64,000 bases of DNA from Petropleomorpha daqingensis (GTDB taxonomy: Bacteria > Actinomycetota > Actinomycetes > Mycobacteriales > Geodermatophilaceae), in NCBI RefSeq assembly GCF_013408985.1, contig NZ_JACBZT010000001.1:2666001-2730000 (forward strand), written 5' to 3'. Below, piece by piece: positions 51,882-63,070 of this stretch. The position numbers were made by a program, and so were the translations under genes. Within the stretch, counting starts at the first letter, position 1; each line of letters starts with the position of its first letter. The notes under the pieces are model-generated. The model made no database searches. It worked only from the letters and a program-made list of their open reading frames with translations, and had not been told where the DNA came from.

Positions 51882-53171
51882 GTGGAACGGGAACAGTTCG
51901 GCGACTACCGCCTGGAGGCGATGCTCGGCCGGGGCGGCATGGGCGAGGTCTACCGGGCCTACGACACCCGCCACGACCGGGTCGTCGCGCTCAAGGTGCT
52001 GTCCACCGAGCTCGCGGCCGACCGCAACTACCGCGAGCGGTTCCGGCGCGAGGCGCACCTGTGCGCGCGGCTCAACGAGCCGCACATCGTGCCGATCCAC
52101 CGCTACGGCGAGATCGACGGCCGGCTCTTCCTCGACATGCGGCTGGTGCCCGGTCGCGACCTCGCGCAGGTGCTCGAGGTCGAGGGCACGCTGCCGGCGC
52201 AGCGCGCGGTGTCGATCGTCGGCCAGGTGGCCCGCGCCCTGGACGCCGCGCACGCCGACGGGCTGGTGCACCGCGACGTGAAGCCGTCGAACATCCGGCT
52301 CACCGAGGAGGACGACGACTTCGCCTACCTGCTCGACTTCGGCATCGCCCGCTCGCTGACCGATGCCGACGGCCCGGCGCTGACCATGACCGGCGCCGCC
52401 CTCGGTTCGGTGGACTACATGGCCCCCGAGCGGTTCCTCGAGCAGCCGCTCGACGAGCGGGTCGACGTCTACTCGCTGGCCTGCGTCCTCTACGAGTGCC
52501 TGACCGGGCGGCGGCCGTTCGTCGGTGACGGCCTGGCGGCGCTGATGTACGCGCACCTGAAGGTCGACGCGCCGGCCCCGTCGACCATGCGCCGCGGCGT
52601 GCCCCGCGGCCTGGACGAGGTCGTCAAGAAGGGCCTGGCCAAGGACCCGGACGAGCGCTACGCCTCGGCCGGTGCGCTCGCGTCCGCGGCCCGCAAGGCG
52701 GTCAGCGTCCCGCCGTCCCGGCCGCAGGTCGTCGTCCCGCAGGCGCCGAAGACGTCGATCCTGCAGCGGCCGGTGACCAACCCGACCGGTGGCCTGCCGG
52801 CGTCCGGGGCGGGTGCCGAGCCGCCGACGTCGGCCATCCCGGCCGCCTCGCCGCGCATCCCCGCGCAGCGGAACCCGGCCGCGAGCCCGGCGACGCCGGC
52901 CCCGCCCGCCTCCCGGATCAACTTCTCCGCACCGCCGCCGCGGCCGCCGAGCGCGCCGCCGCTGGGACCGATCAGCAGTCCGCAACGAGCGGTGTCCGGG
53001 GAGCAGCGGGCGCCGGCGCCGGTCGCCTGGGTCGACGGGCCCAAGCCGATCTCCGCGCGCCCCCAGTACGACCAGCGCCCGTCGATGCGCTCCCGGCTGC
53101 CGCTGGTGCTGGTGCTCGTCGCGCTGGTCGTGGCCGGGGTCGCGGTGGCGCTGGTCCTCGTGCTCGGTTAG
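51882..53171 (+). CDS. Ser/Thr protein kinase with C-terminal membrane anchor
   Basis: The 429-residue protein is a Hanks-type kinase. The glycine loop is [14 protein letters not shown], Lys38 sits in VALKVL, the catalytic loop is HRDVKPSNI (130-138), DFG at 152-154, and the activation segment contains GSVDYMAPE. After the kinase domain (about 8-265) come a Pro/Ala-rich linker and one helix ending at the very C-terminus ([20 protein letters not shown]), so there is no outside sensor or PASTA domain. GTG at 51882 begins the conserved sequence; a GTG at 51801 with strong GGGGAGG is an alternative. Confidence 0.93.
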   Translation: MEREQFGDYRLEAMLGRGGMGEVYRAYDTRHDRVVALKVLSTELAADRNYRERFRREAHLCARLNEPHIVPIHRYGEIDGRLFLDMRLVPGRDLAQVLEVEGTLPAQRAVSIVGQVARALDAAHADGLVHRDVKPSNIRLTEEDDDFAYLLDFGIARSLTDADGPALTMTGAALGSVDYMAPERFLEQPLDERVDVYSLACVLYECLTGRRPFVGDGLAALMYAHLKVDAPAPSTMRRGVPRGLDEVVKKGLAKDPDERYASAGALASAARKAVSVPPSRPQVVVPQAPKTSILQRPVTNPTGGLPASGAGAEPPTSAIPAASPRIPAQRNPAASPATPAPPASRINFSAPPPRPPSAPPLGPISSPQRAVSGEQRAPAPVAWVDGPKPISARPQYDQRPSMRSRLPLVLVLVALVVAGVAVALVLVLG

Positions 53172-54226
53172 TCGAGGACCCGCTCGCCCTCGGCCTCGAA
53201 CGGCACCGCGGAGTAGGCGCGCAGCTTGGCCAGGGAGTGCCGGCTGTCGATCATCCGGATGGTGCCCGAGCGCGAGCGCATGACCAGCGACTGCGTGGTG
53301 CACCCGCCGGCGCGGTACTGCACGCCGCGCAGCAGCTCGCCGTCGGTGATGCCGGTGGCGACGAAGAACACGTCGCCGCGGACGAGGTCGTCGAGGGTGA
53401 GCACGCGGTCGAGGTCGTGGCCGGCGTCGAGGGCCTTCTGCCGCTCGTCGTCGTCCCGGGGCCAGAGCCGGCCCTGCAGCGCCCCGCCCATGCACTTGAG
53501 GGCGCAGGCGGCGATGATGCCCTCCGGCGTGCCGCCGATGCCCAGCAGCAGGTCGACGCCGGTGCCCTCGCGGGCCGCGGCGATCGCCCCGGCGACGTCG
53601 CCGTCGGTGATGAACCTGATCCGCGCGCCGGCGTCGCGGACCTCGCCGACCAGCTGCTCGTGCCGCGGCCGGTCGAGGATGCAGACGGTGACGTCGCCGG
53701 TCGAGCAGTGCTTGGCCTTCGCGACCCGGCGGATGTTCTCGGCGACCGGCGCGGTGATGTCGATGGCGTCGGCGGCGTCGGGTCCGGTGGCGATCTTCTC
53801 CATGTAGAAGACGGCGGACGGGTCGTACATGGCGCCGCGGTCGGCCACCGCCATGACGGCGATGGCGTTGGGCATGCCCTTGGCCATCAGCGTCGTCCCG
53901 TCGATCGGGTCGACGGCGACGTCGCAGTCGGGACCGTGGCCGTCGCCGACCTGCTCGCCGTTGTAGAGCATCGGCGCCTGGTCCTTCTCGCCCTCACCGA
54001 TGACGACGACGCCGTTCATGCTGACCGTGCCGATCAGCGCGCGCATCGCGTCGACGGCCGCACCGTCGCCCCCGTTCTTGTCCCCGCGGCCCACCCAGCG
54101 GCCGGCCGCCATCGCCGCGGCCTCGGTCACGCGGACCAGCTCCATGGCGAGGTTGCGATCGGGCGCGGGGCGGTCGGCCCGGAAGGCGGCCCCCGGGCTC
54201 GTGGGCAGGGAATCGTGCAGCGACAC
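53168..54226 (-). CDS. glpX: Fructose-1,6-bisphosphatase class II
   Basis: GlpX dephosphorylates fructose-1,6-bisphosphate in gluconeogenesis. The 352-residue protein has [52 protein letters not shown] and the metal-binding [20 protein letters not shown]. The start is GTG with GAGGAGG upstream. Its stop overlaps that of the convergent kinase gene by 4 nt. GlpX beside a DUF4245 gene and near fumC is also the M. tuberculosis order (Rv1098c-Rv1100). Confidence 0.96.
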   Translation of the reverse strand: MSLHDSLPTSPGAAFRADRPAPDRNLAMELVRVTEAAAMAAGRWVGRGDKNGGDGAAVDAMRALIGTVSMNGVVVIGEGEKDQAPMLYNGEQVGDGHGPDCDVAVDPIDGTTLMAKGMPNAIAVMAVADRGAMYDPSAVFYMEKIATGPDAADAIDITAPVAENIRRVAKAKHCSTGDVTVCILDRPRHEQLVGEVRDAGARIRFITDGDVAGAIAAAREGTGVDLLLGIGGTPEGIIAACALKCMGGALQGRLWPRDDDERQKALDAGHDLDRVLTLDDLVRGDVFFVATGITDGELLRGVQYRAGGCTTQSLVMRSRSGTIRMIDSRHSLAKLRAYSAVPFEAEGERVLD

Positions 54227-54270
54227 GCAGACCTCCTCGAGCGACCACCGGGTCCTGGGATCCTATGTGC

Positions 54271-54888
54271 ATGCCCTCAGGCCCGACCGACCAGCGACCG
54301 CAACCTCCGGTGGAGGAGCAGCCCGCCCCGCCCGTGTCCGACCGCCGGTCGAAGCAGACGTTCGCGAACATGCTGCGCTCGCTGGTGCCGTTGGTGCTCA
54401 TCATCCTGGGCGTCGTCTGGTGGACCTCGTTCCGGCAGAGCCCCGACGTCCAGCCGGTCAAGCCGATCGAGACGGCGACCACCGTGCAGCTGGCCGCCAA
54501 CCGTGCCGGCTACCCGCTGCTCGTGCCGACGGACCTGCCGCGCGGCTACCGCCCGACGAGCATCCGCACGGACGCCGGGAACGCGGGGGAGGGCGACCCG
54601 GTGACGCTGGAGATCGGCTACGTGACGCCGTCGGACCAGTTCGCCGAGTTCGTGGTGAGCGACGACCCGCGCGCCGACCCCGTCACCTCGCTGCTCAACG
54701 ACGCGACCGCCGCCGGCAGCGTGCAGATCGGCGCGGACACCTGGACCCGCGCGACCCGTCTGCACGAGCGCGACGAGGAGACCGTGCTCTCCCGCACCGT
54801 CGACGGCGTCACCGTCGTCGTGAGCGGATCGGCGTCGGAGGCGGAGCTGGAGGCCGTCGCCGGCTCGGTGCAGCCCTACTCCGGCTGA
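54271..54888 (+). CDS. DUF4245 family membrane protein
   Basis: The protein has about 205 residues: a Pro-rich cytosolic start, one membrane helix (about 36-55; LVPLVLIILGVVWWTSF), then an extracellular domain with AANRAGYPLLVPTDLPRGYR, VTLEIGYVTPSDQFAEFVVS and WTRATRLHERDEETVLSRTV, matching DUF4245. Its function is unknown. The start may be this ATG or one two codons earlier; no good ribosome site precedes either. It is divergent from glpX, an arrangement conserved in actinobacteria. Confidence 0.88.
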   Translation: MPSGPTDQRPQPPVEEQPAPPVSDRRSKQTFANMLRSLVPLVLIILGVVWWTSFRQSPDVQPVKPIETATTVQLAANRAGYPLLVPTDLPRGYRPTSIRTDAGNAGEGDPVTLEIGYVTPSDQFAEFVVSDDPRADPVTSLLNDATAAGSVQIGADTWTRATRLHERDEETVLSRTVDGVTVVVSGSASEAELEAVAGSVQPYSG

Positions 54889-54890
54889 CG

Positions 54891-54949
54891 AAGGACCCCG
54901 TTGCCCCCCACGCCTCGCTCCGCTCGGCGCGGGCCCCTGCAACGCCGGC
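54891..54949. terminator. Hairpin element (AAGGACCCC type) between convergent genes
   Basis: The element begins 2 nt after the DUF4245 stop and ends 5 nt from the xseB stop. CGTTGC (54899-54904) pairs with GCAACG (54939-54944), and CGCC with GGCG further in. Its sequence aligns closely with the reverse strand at 14158-14213. Between convergent genes it may stop transcription from both sides. Confidence 0.65.
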
Positions 54950-54954
54950 CGTGG

Positions 54955-55176
54955 TCAGCTCGTCTCGTCAGGCCGCTCTTCTGGTTTCGCGGCGGCCAGC
55001 CGCTCGCGGGCGCGGTCCAGCCAGTGCTGGCACAGCTCGGCGAGCTGCTCGCCGCGCTCCCACAGCGCCAGCGACTCCTCCAGGGTGAGCCCGCCGGCCT
55101 CGAGCTTGCGGACCACCTCGGCGAGCTCCTCGCGGGCCTGCTCGTAGGTCTGGGTGGGCTCGGGGGTGGCGGTCAC
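54955..55176 (-). CDS. xseB: Exodeoxyribonuclease VII small subunit
   Basis: XseB is the small subunit that assembles with XseA. The 73-residue helical protein has the standard pattern TYEQAREELAEVVRKLEAGG, LTLEESLALWERGEQLAELC and a final charged helix. The GTG start overlaps the xseA stop by 4 nt and has GAGGAGG upstream. Length is typical. Confidence 0.95.
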   Translation of the reverse strand: MTATPEPTQTYEQAREELAEVVRKLEAGGLTLEESLALWERGEQLAELCQHWLDRARERLAAAKPEERPDETS

Positions 55177-56402
55177 GGTTCCTCCTCGTCGCTGGTCCGG
55201 TCGACGCGCACCGGCAGCCGGCCCCCGGCGACCCGCACCCGCAGCCGCTCGCCGTCGGCGACGGCGTCGGGATCGCGGACGAGCTCGCCGTCGGCCCGCT
55301 GGACGACGGCGTAGCCGCGCTCCAGGGTCGCGGCGGGGGAGAGGGCGGCCACGCGGGCGCGGGCGTGCTCGAGGTCGCGCTCGGCGCCCTCGATCCGGTG
55401 GGTGACGGTGCGCAGGGCCCGGTCGCGCAGCTGCGTCACGTCGTCCTGCCGGCCGTGGAGCATCCGTTCGGGGGCGGCGAGCGCCGGGCGGCTGCGCACC
55501 GACTCCAGCCACCGCTCCTGCTGTTCCAGCCGGGCGGCGAGCACCTGGCGGGCGCGGGCGCGCATGGACTCGACCAGCCGCCGCTGCTCGCCGATCTCCG
55601 GGACGATCCGGTGCGCGGCGTCGGTCGGGGTGGCCGCGCGGACGTCGGCGACGTGGTCGACCAGGGTCGTGTCGGTCTCGTGGCCGACCGCGGTGACCAC
55701 GGGCGTGCGGCAGGCGGCGATCGCGCGGACCAGGCCCTCGTCGGAGAACGGCAGCAGGTCCTCGACCGAGCCGCCGCCGCGGGCGATCACGATGACCTCG
55801 ACGGCGGGGTCGCGGTCGAGCTTCTCCAGCCCCTCGATGACGCTCGCCGCGGCCATGGGCCCCTGCACGAGGCTGTGGTGCACCGCGAACCGGATCGCCG
55901 GCCAGCGGCGGCGGGCGGTGACGACGACGTCGCGCTCGGCGGCGCTGTCGCGGCCGGTGATGACGCCGACGACGGCCGGCGCGAACGGCAGCGGCCGCTT
56001 GCGGGCGGCGTCGAACAGGCCCTCGGCGGCGAGCAGCCGCCGGATCCGCTCGATGCGGGCGAGCAGTTCGCCCAGGCCGACCGCGCGGATCTCGGTGGCG
56101 CGCAGGCTGAAGGAGCCGCGGGCGATGTAGTAGTCGGGCCGGGCGCGGACGACGACCCGGGCGCCCTCGGCGAGCTCCAGGCCCGGGCGGTCGACGACGT
56201 CGCGCGCGCAGGTGACCGGGATCGACAGGTCGGCGGCGGGGTCGCGGAGGGTGAGGAACACCGTGCTGCTCACGCCGCGGCGGGAGAGCTGGGCGACCTG
56301 GCCCTCGACCCACACCTCACCGAGCCGGCCGATCCACTCCGCCACCTTGCGGGCGACCGTGCGCACCGGCCACGGCGCCTCGGCGGAGGAGGGAGCAGTC
56401 AC
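55173..56402 (-). CDS. xseA: Exodeoxyribonuclease VII large subunit
   Basis: XseA is the catalytic subunit of exonuclease VII, which degrades single-stranded DNA from both ends. The 409-residue protein has an N-terminal OB fold (GEVWVEGQVAQLSRRGVSST), the core block VVGVITGRDSAAERDVVVTA, and the nuclease motifs ARGGGSVEDLLPFSDEGLVR and PVVTAVGHETDTTLVDHVAD. A coiled-coil region follows. It is the first gene of a two-gene operon with xseB. Confidence 0.96.
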   Translation of the reverse strand: MTAPSSAEAPWPVRTVARKVAEWIGRLGEVWVEGQVAQLSRRGVSSTVFLTLRDPAADLSIPVTCARDVVDRPGLELAEGARVVVRARPDYYIARGSFSLRATEIRAVGLGELLARIERIRRLLAAEGLFDAARKRPLPFAPAVVGVITGRDSAAERDVVVTARRRWPAIRFAVHHSLVQGPMAAASVIEGLEKLDRDPAVEVIVIARGGGSVEDLLPFSDEGLVRAIAACRTPVVTAVGHETDTTLVDHVADVRAATPTDAAHRIVPEIGEQRRLVESMRARARQVLAARLEQQERWLESVRSRPALAAPERMLHGRQDDVTQLRDRALRTVTHRIEGAERDLEHARARVAALSPAATLERGYAVVQRADGELVRDPDAVADGERLRVRVAGGRLPVRVDRTSDEEEP

Positions 56403-56433
56403 ACCCCCGAGACTGCCATGTGCCTCCGACGGC

Positions 56434-57393
56434 TCAGGCGCCGCGCGGGGCGAGCGGGCTGGCCTCGACCGCCTGCTCGTCCAGCTTCTCCAGCCGGTTG
56501 CGCAGCATGCGCAGGTACGGCTCGCGCGAGCGGGTGGCTTCCTCGTAGGCGACGAGTTCGACGACGGTCTTCGCCTGGTAGCCGCGCAGCCGGCCGCGCA
56601 GCTGCGCGATCGACCACGCGTCGTAGCCCTCGACCGGCGCGGTGGCGGGGGCCGAGGTGCTCGGTCCGGTCGCGGCGGCCACGGTCGTGCCGCCCTCGTC
56701 GACCGCCTCGGCCTCGGGGGCGGCGACGCCCTCGTCGGTGACGGTCGCCTCGACGGTGGCCACCTCGCCGTCGGGGGTCACGACGTCGACCTCGTCGGCG
56801 CCGGCAGCGGTCTCGGCCGCGTCGGCTGCGAGGACGTCGGCGTCCTCGACCTGCGCGGTGATCTCCTCGACGGCCTCGACCACCTCGGCCGGCGACGGCT
56901 CCGGCGGCAGACCCGCGGTCTCGTCGTCCACGAGCTCGTCGAGGGCGATCTCGTCGAGCGCCTCCTCGGCCCGGTTGTCCTCGAACTCCGCGCGGACGTC
57001 GGCGTCGGCCTCCTCCGCGGCGCCGACGTCGGGCAGCGCGACGTCGTCCTCGGGCAGGCCGGACAGCAGGTCCTCGTCGGCGGGCACCTCGGCGCGGTCG
57101 AAGGCCGACTCGCGGTAGCCGGCCCCGGTGGCCGGGGCGACGTCCTCGGGCAGGTCGTCGTCGAAGGTGGCCAGGCCGGGCTCGTCCTCGCCGCGCAGCC
57201 CGGTGAACAGCTCGTCACCGCGGGCCACCAGGCCGGCGTACTGCTGCTGCGCCCACATCGCCTTCTGCATGGCGAAGCCGATCACCCGGACCGGCAGGCC
57301 GGGCAGCGTCTCGGGCAGCTTGCGCGCCTCGTCCAGCACGGTGGCGGCCAGCCCGGCGGCGGCGCGGACAACCTCGGGGATCTCACGAGCCAT
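56434..57393 (-). CDS. Lipid droplet-associated protein, Rv1109c-like
   Basis: The first 85 residues ([50 protein letters not shown]) match the actinobacterial lipid-droplet protein family typified by Rv1109c. The middle (about 90-260) is a long acidic Ala/Glu/Asp/Val stretch, and the C-terminus (about 265-310) is a SAP-like helical segment: [39 protein letters not shown]. Total length is 319, longer than mycobacterial forms because of the acidic insert. It sits beside xseA and divergent from ispH, as in mycobacteria. Confidence 0.85.
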   Translation of the reverse strand: MAREIPEVVRAAAGLAATVLDEARKLPETLPGLPVRVIGFAMQKAMWAQQQYAGLVARGDELFTGLRGEDEPGLATFDDDLPEDVAPATGAGYRESAFDRAEVPADEDLLSGLPEDDVALPDVGAAEEADADVRAEFEDNRAEEALDEIALDELVDDETAGLPPEPSPAEVVEAVEEITAQVEDADVLAADAAETAAGADEVDVVTPDGEVATVEATVTDEGVAAPEAEAVDEGGTTVAAATGPSTSAPATAPVEGYDAWSIAQLRGRLRGYQAKTVVELVAYEEATRSREPYLRMLRNRLEKLDEQAVEASPLAPRGA

Positions 57394-57511
57394 GGGCACA
57401 GCCTGCCCCACAACCGTGCGCCCGACACACGGGGTGGCAGGGGTTACACCCGAGCGTGGTGCTCGTCTCATCCGCCGGGGCGGTCCGGGCCGCGCACGTA
57501 CGCTGGGAGGC

Positions 57512-58462
57512 ATGGCTGATCAGCGCGGACGCGTCCTGCTCGCCGACCCGCGTGGCTACTGCGCCGGCGTCGACCGCGCGGTGATCGCGGTCGAGAAGGC
57601 GCTGGAGCTGCACGGGGCGCCGGTCTACGTCCGCAAGCAGATCGTCCACAACAAGCACGTCGTCGCCACGCTCGAGCGGCGCGGCGCGATCTTCGTCGAC
57701 GAGACCGACGAGGTGCCCGAGGGCTCGGTCGTCGTCTTCAGCGCCCACGGCGTCTCGCCCGCGGTGCACGCGGAGGCGGCCGCCCGCTCGCTGCGGACCA
57801 TCGACGCGACCTGCCCGCTGGTCACCAAGGTGCACGCGGAGGCCCGCCGGTTCGCCAAGGACGACTACGACATCCTGCTGATCGGCCACCGCGGTCACGA
57901 GGAGGTCGAGGGCACCTCCGGCGAGGCGCCCGAGCGGATCCAGCTCGTCGACGGTGCCGACGACGTCGCGAACGTGCAGGTCCGCGATCCGGAGAAGGTC
58001 GTGTGGCTCTCGCAGACCACGCTCTCGGTCGACGAGACGCTCTCCACGGTCGACAAGCTGCGCGAGCGGTTCCCCGGCCTGCAGTCCCCGCCCAGCGACG
58101 ACATCTGCTACGCCACGCAGAACCGGCAGCAGGCGGTCAAGCAGATGGCGCCGGACTGCGACCTGGTGATCGTGGTCGGCTCGACCAACTCCTCGAACTC
58201 GGTGCGCCTGGTCGAGGTCGCGCTCGAGGCCGGCGCGCGGGCCGCGCACCTGGTCGACTTCGCGCACGAGGTCGACGAGACGTGGCTCGACGGCGTGACC
58301 ACGGTCGGCGTCACCAGCGGCGCCTCGGTGCCGGAGGTGCTGGTCAGCGAGGTGCTCGACTGGCTCGCCGAGCGCGGCTACCCCGACGTCGAGACGGTCA
58401 AGGCCGCCGAGGAGCGGCTGGTCTTCGCGTTGCCGCCGGAGCTGCGCCCGCGCCGCAGCTGA
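57512..58462 (+). CDS. ispH: 4-hydroxy-3-methylbut-2-enyl diphosphate reductase
   Basis: IspH performs the last step of the MEP isoprenoid pathway, making IPP and DMAPP with a [4Fe-4S] cluster. The 316-residue protein has the three cluster cysteines in [21 protein letters not shown] and [11 protein letters not shown], plus HNKHVV and [11 protein letters not shown] substrate-site histidines. GGGAGG lies just before the ATG. Length and motifs are normal. It faces the lipid-droplet gene across a 118-nt divergent promoter region. Confidence 0.97.
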   Translation: MADQRGRVLLADPRGYCAGVDRAVIAVEKALELHGAPVYVRKQIVHNKHVVATLERRGAIFVDETDEVPEGSVVVFSAHGVSPAVHAEAAARSLRTIDATCPLVTKVHAEARRFAKDDYDILLIGHRGHEEVEGTSGEAPERIQLVDGADDVANVQVRDPEKVVWLSQTTLSVDETLSTVDKLRERFPGLQSPPSDDICYATQNRQQAVKQMAPDCDLVIVVGSTNSSNSVRLVEVALEAGARAAHLVDFAHEVDETWLDGVTTVGVTSGASVPEVLVSEVLDWLAERGYPDVETVKAAEERLVFALPPELRPRRS

Positions 58463-58478
58463 GAGCTCCCTTCCGAGA

Positions 58479-58546
58479 CGATCATGACGTTCGGGGAGGG
58501 ACACGCCGTCGTCGAACGGTGCGTCCCTCCCCGAACGTCATGATCG
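58479..58546. terminator. 24-bp-arm inverted repeat between ispH and the DUF6542 gene
   Basis: Arm 58479-58502 (begins CGATCATGACGTTCGGGGAG) is exactly complementary to 58523-58546, with a 20-nt loop. It lies 16 nt after the ispH stop and 21 nt before the convergent gene end. The stem is far longer than needed for termination; a dispersed repeat or recombination-related origin is possible. Confidence 0.75.
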
Positions 58547-58567
58547 CGGGAGGCGGGAAGCGGTAGG

Positions 58568-59314
58568 TCAGCGGCGCGCGGCGAGCCGGACGAGGCCGAT
58601 CACCAGGGCGATGCCCGTGGCGATCCCCATCGCCGGGAAGTTCTGCACCAGCATCGTGATCATGAGCAGGCCGAACGCCTTGACGCCGGAGATGTGCACC
58701 GACGGCGCCGCCACCATGTTCACGACGGCGACCGCGGAGAACACGATCGGCGGGCAGACCAGCACGCTGAGCAGGTCGCGACGGCGGACGACGAGCGCGG
58801 CGACCGCGGTCGAGGCGGCCAGCGCGATCGTGGTCATGATCCCGAGGCCGGTGGCGATGAACGACTCGACGCCGGCGGCGGCCAGGGTGACCAGGAAGAC
58901 GGCCAGGACGGCGAGCAGGCCGCGCAGCTTGCCGCCGCCGGTCTCGACGGCCGGGGCCGGACGGCGGGCGGGGCGCTCGGTGTCGGGACGCTCGACCGGA
59001 CGGCGCTCGACCGGACGGCGCGCCGGACGCTCGCGCTCAGCGGCGCGGTCGTGGTCACGCGGCACGGGGCGGCTGGTCTCGGGACGGCGGGGGACCGGCG
59101 GCCGCGAGTACTGCGGCGCCTCGTCGTAGTAGTCGGCGCGGCTGCGCTCGCGGGGACGCTCGGCGGCGCGGTCGGCGCTCCGGCGGGGCGGGACGCTGCC
59201 GCGCGGGCGCGCGGGGCGCTCGGACGCCATCGCCCGATCGCGCGGCGCGGGCCGGTACGGCCGGTCGGCGCGGGACCCGCTCTGCTGCCAGGCGTCGGCT
59301 GCGTTCACCGCCAT
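58568..59314 (-). CDS. DUF6542 family membrane protein
   Basis: The 248-residue protein has a long disordered N-terminal half (1-125), very rich in Arg, Pro and Glu with repeated RPxERRP-type units, followed by four membrane helices (about 128-245): LLAVLAVFLVTLAAAGVESF, TTIALAASTAVAALVV, LSVLVCPPIVFSAVAVVNMV and FPAMGIATGIALVIGLVRLA. The membrane part fits DUF6542. No function is known. The Arg-rich half could bind nucleic acid or lipid head groups. Confidence 0.82.
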   Translation of the reverse strand: MAVNAADAWQQSGSRADRPYRPAPRDRAMASERPARPRGSVPPRRSADRAAERPRERSRADYYDEAPQYSRPPVPRRPETSRPVPRDHDRAAERERPARRPVERRPVERPDTERPARRPAPAVETGGGKLRGLLAVLAVFLVTLAAAGVESFIATGLGIMTTIALAASTAVAALVVRRRDLLSVLVCPPIVFSAVAVVNMVAAPSVHISGVKAFGLLMITMLVQNFPAMGIATGIALVIGLVRLAARR

Positions 59315-59520
59315 GCGCCCCTCCCGTCCGTTCGCGGGCAGCCCGGAACGGCCACCTCCTGTCGAGGGTCACGGTAACCAGTGCGACCGCGACACCGCGG
59401 GAGGTCCAGGCCGAGTCGCTCTGTCAACAAGTGCCGAAGTCGACACGGGAACGGAACGACAGGACTGCCGGTGTTCGACCGGGTGCAACGGGTGGGACGG
59501 ACGGTTTGTGCCCGGATCCG

Positions 59521-60606
59521 CTATCCGTGCGTTCCGTTGCGCGTGTCGTTCTCGCACGGCGGTGCCGCCTCGTTGCCGAGCTCGGCCGGGCGCAGCGCGC
59601 GGACCGTCGCCTCCAGCTGCTGCGGTTCGGGCACCGGCTGCTCGCCCACGCCGAGGTCGTCGAAGCGGCGCGCCGCGGTGAGCACCGAGGTCTCGTAGGA
59701 GCCGACCGTCTCGTTGTAGCGGGCCATCGTCGCGCCGAGCGCCGAGCCGAGCCGGGTGAGGTGCCCGGACAGCGTGGTCAGCCGCGCGTGCAGTCGCCGG
59801 CCCACCTCCAGCACCTGGTCGGCGTCGCGGGCCAGCCGCTCCTGCCGCCACGAGTAGGCGACCGTGCGCAGCAGGGCCAGCAGCGTGCTCGGCGTGGCCA
59901 GGACGACGTCGCGGCCGAAGCCGTACTCGAGCAGCCCGGGCTCGGCCTCCAGCGCGGTGGTGAGGAAACCGTCGGACGGGACGAACAGCACGGTGAACGG
60001 CGCCGCCGGGCGGAACGCGGTCGGGTAGCGGCGGGCGGCCAGCGCGTCGACGTGCGCGCGCAGCTGCCGGGCGTGCGCGCTCATCCGCTGCTGGCGGGTG
60101 GCCTCGTCGGTCGCCTGCACCGCCTCGATGTAGCCGGTGAACGGCACCTTGGCGTCGACGATCACCTGCCGGCCGTCGGCGAGGGTGACCACGAGGTCGG
60201 GGCGGACGCCTGCGCCGGAGTCGTTGACCGAGGCCGGCTGCTCGACGAAGTCGCAGTGCTCCAGCAGCCCGGCGACCTCGACCACCCGCCGCAGCTGCAC
60301 CTCGCCCCAGCGGCCGCGGACGTGCGGGGTGCGCAGGGCCGTGACCAGTGCGGCGGTCTCCTGCTTCAGCTGCGCCGAGGTCTGCCCGACCGTGCCCATC
60401 TGCTCGCGCAGCTCGCCGTGCGCGGTGGCGCGGGCGCGCTCCATGCCGGCGATCAGCCGGTGCAGGTGGTCCAGCGACTCGTGCACCGGCTCGAGGCCGG
60501 ACTCGGCCGGCCGGCGGCGCGCGAGCAGCGTGACCACGCCGAGGGTGACGGCGGTGGCCAGCAGCGCGCCGAGCAGCAGCCCGAGGAGCAGGGAAGCGGC
60601 GTCCAT
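59521..60606 (-). CDS. rmuC: DNA recombination protein RmuC homologue
   Basis: RmuC proteins limit DNA inversions and have a PD-(D/E)XK-like nuclease fold. The 361-residue protein has an N-terminal membrane helix (SLLLGLLLGALLATAVTLGV), a coiled coil (about 40-90), then the conserved core: VRGRWGEVQLRRVVEVAGLL, VRPDLVVTLADGRQVIVDAK with VPFTGYIEAVQA, and FLTTALEAEPGLLEYGFGRD. Family residues D-xn-DxK are present. Possible promoter sequence upstream lies near a 17-G tract. Confidence 0.93.
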   Translation of the reverse strand: MDAASLLLGLLLGALLATAVTLGVVTLLARRRPAESGLEPVHESLDHLHRLIAGMERARATAHGELREQMGTVGQTSAQLKQETAALVTALRTPHVRGRWGEVQLRRVVEVAGLLEHCDFVEQPASVNDSGAGVRPDLVVTLADGRQVIVDAKVPFTGYIEAVQATDEATRQQRMSAHARQLRAHVDALAARRYPTAFRPAAPFTVLFVPSDGFLTTALEAEPGLLEYGFGRDVVLATPSTLLALLRTVAYSWRQERLARDADQVLEVGRRLHARLTTLSGHLTRLGSALGATMARYNETVGSYETSVLTAARRFDDLGVGEQPVPEPQQLEATVRALRPAELGNEAAPPCENDTRNGTHG

Positions 60607-61034
60607 GGTCCGGCAGGCTGCCGGAGACCACCGACAGTTCCGGTACCGACAGGCGGGACCGCGTCGTTCTGGATTCCGCCGCGCCGACGTGCTCTACTCC
60701 GCCGGGATCGAGACGGGGGGGGGGGGGGGGGATGACGGCGCAGGGCTGGCCCATCACCTGACGGCTGCCCCGGCGGCCCGGGCGAGCGCGGCTGCGACGT
60801 CGAGCCCGGCAGCCGGCTCGCCCGCGAGCGCGCCGAGGGCCGGCCCGGTCATCATCCAGGCCGACCTGAGCGACCCGGCGGTCACCGGCGGCGGCCCGGT
60901 CGACTCCGCATGCCGGAGAACTGGCTGAGCGCGGCTCTCACGGTCGAGCCCACCGCCGGCACCCCGCCGGGCATCGGCCGGCTCGGGTTCTTCTTCTTCC
61001 AGGCCGGCCACGCCGGCCGGCCGTTGACCGCATG
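60607..61034. other. Gene-free spacer between rmuC and ogt
   Basis: No convincing gene is found in these 428 bases on either strand; the open frames lack ribosome sites and normal codon bias. The stretch holds the rmuC promoter region and a 17-base G tract at 60715-60731. Positions 60770-60860 have a coding-like composition on the minus strand and may be a decayed gene end. Confidence 0.5.
60715..60731. repeat. G17 homopolymer tract
   Basis: Seventeen consecutive G residues lie about 110 nt upstream of the rmuC start. It is by far the longest homopolymer in the window. Such tracts can vary by slipped-strand mispairing and alter promoter spacing, or can reflect a sequencing or assembly problem. 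Confidence 0.9.
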
Positions 61035-61537
61035 TCAGGCCACGCTGTGCGTCGCCTCGTGGTCGAGCAGCCAGCGCTTGACCGGCGTGCCCCAGCGGAA
61101 GCCGGTGAGCCCGCCGTCCGACCCGATCACCCGGTGGCACGGCACGAACAGCGCGGCGGCGTTGCGGGCGCAGGCGTTGGCGGCCGCCCGGATCGCCGCC
61201 GGCCGGCCGCAGCGCACGGCGAACTCGGCGTACGTCGCCGGGGAACCGGCCGGCACGCGGCGCAGCTGCTCCCAGGCGTCCTGCAGGAACGGCCCCGACC
61301 GCTGCCGCACCACCACGCCGTCGATGATCCCCACCTCGCCGGCGTGGAAGGCCTCGACGACGTCGAGCACCGGCAGGTGGTGCACGCGTTCCAGGGCGGC
61401 CGGCTGCAGCGTGCGGTGCACGACCGGCAGCAGGTCGGCGACCTCCGCGGTCCACCCGGCCGCGAGGACGGCGTCGTCGTCGTCCACCACGACGGTGAAC
61501 GGCCCGGGCGGGGTGGCGACGGTGGCCGAGCGGGCGG

Positions 61538-61541
<4 letters not shown>
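61035..61541 (-). CDS. ogt: Methylated-DNA-protein-cysteine methyltransferase
   Basis: This suicide enzyme removes methyl groups from O6-methylguanine. The 168-residue protein has the active-site motif FVPCHRVIGSDGGLTGFRWG with the acceptor cysteine, and the preceding helix-turn-helix region (VPAGSPATYAEFAVRCGRPA, AIRAAANACARNAAALF). The GTG start overlaps the alkA stop, forming a two-gene repair operon. Length is normal for Ogt. Confidence 0.95.
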
Positions 61542-63007
<1,466 letters not shown>

Positions 63008-63070
63008 GGCGCAGAGCCTGCCACCGGGGTCCGACGTCCACTGGCGGTTTCCGGACGTCACCGTGGGTGC

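Noticed and set aside
60754-61034. Possible small gene before ogt on the minus strand
   Set aside because: No ribosome site, no recognisable protein, and the apparent frame merges into the shadow of ogt.
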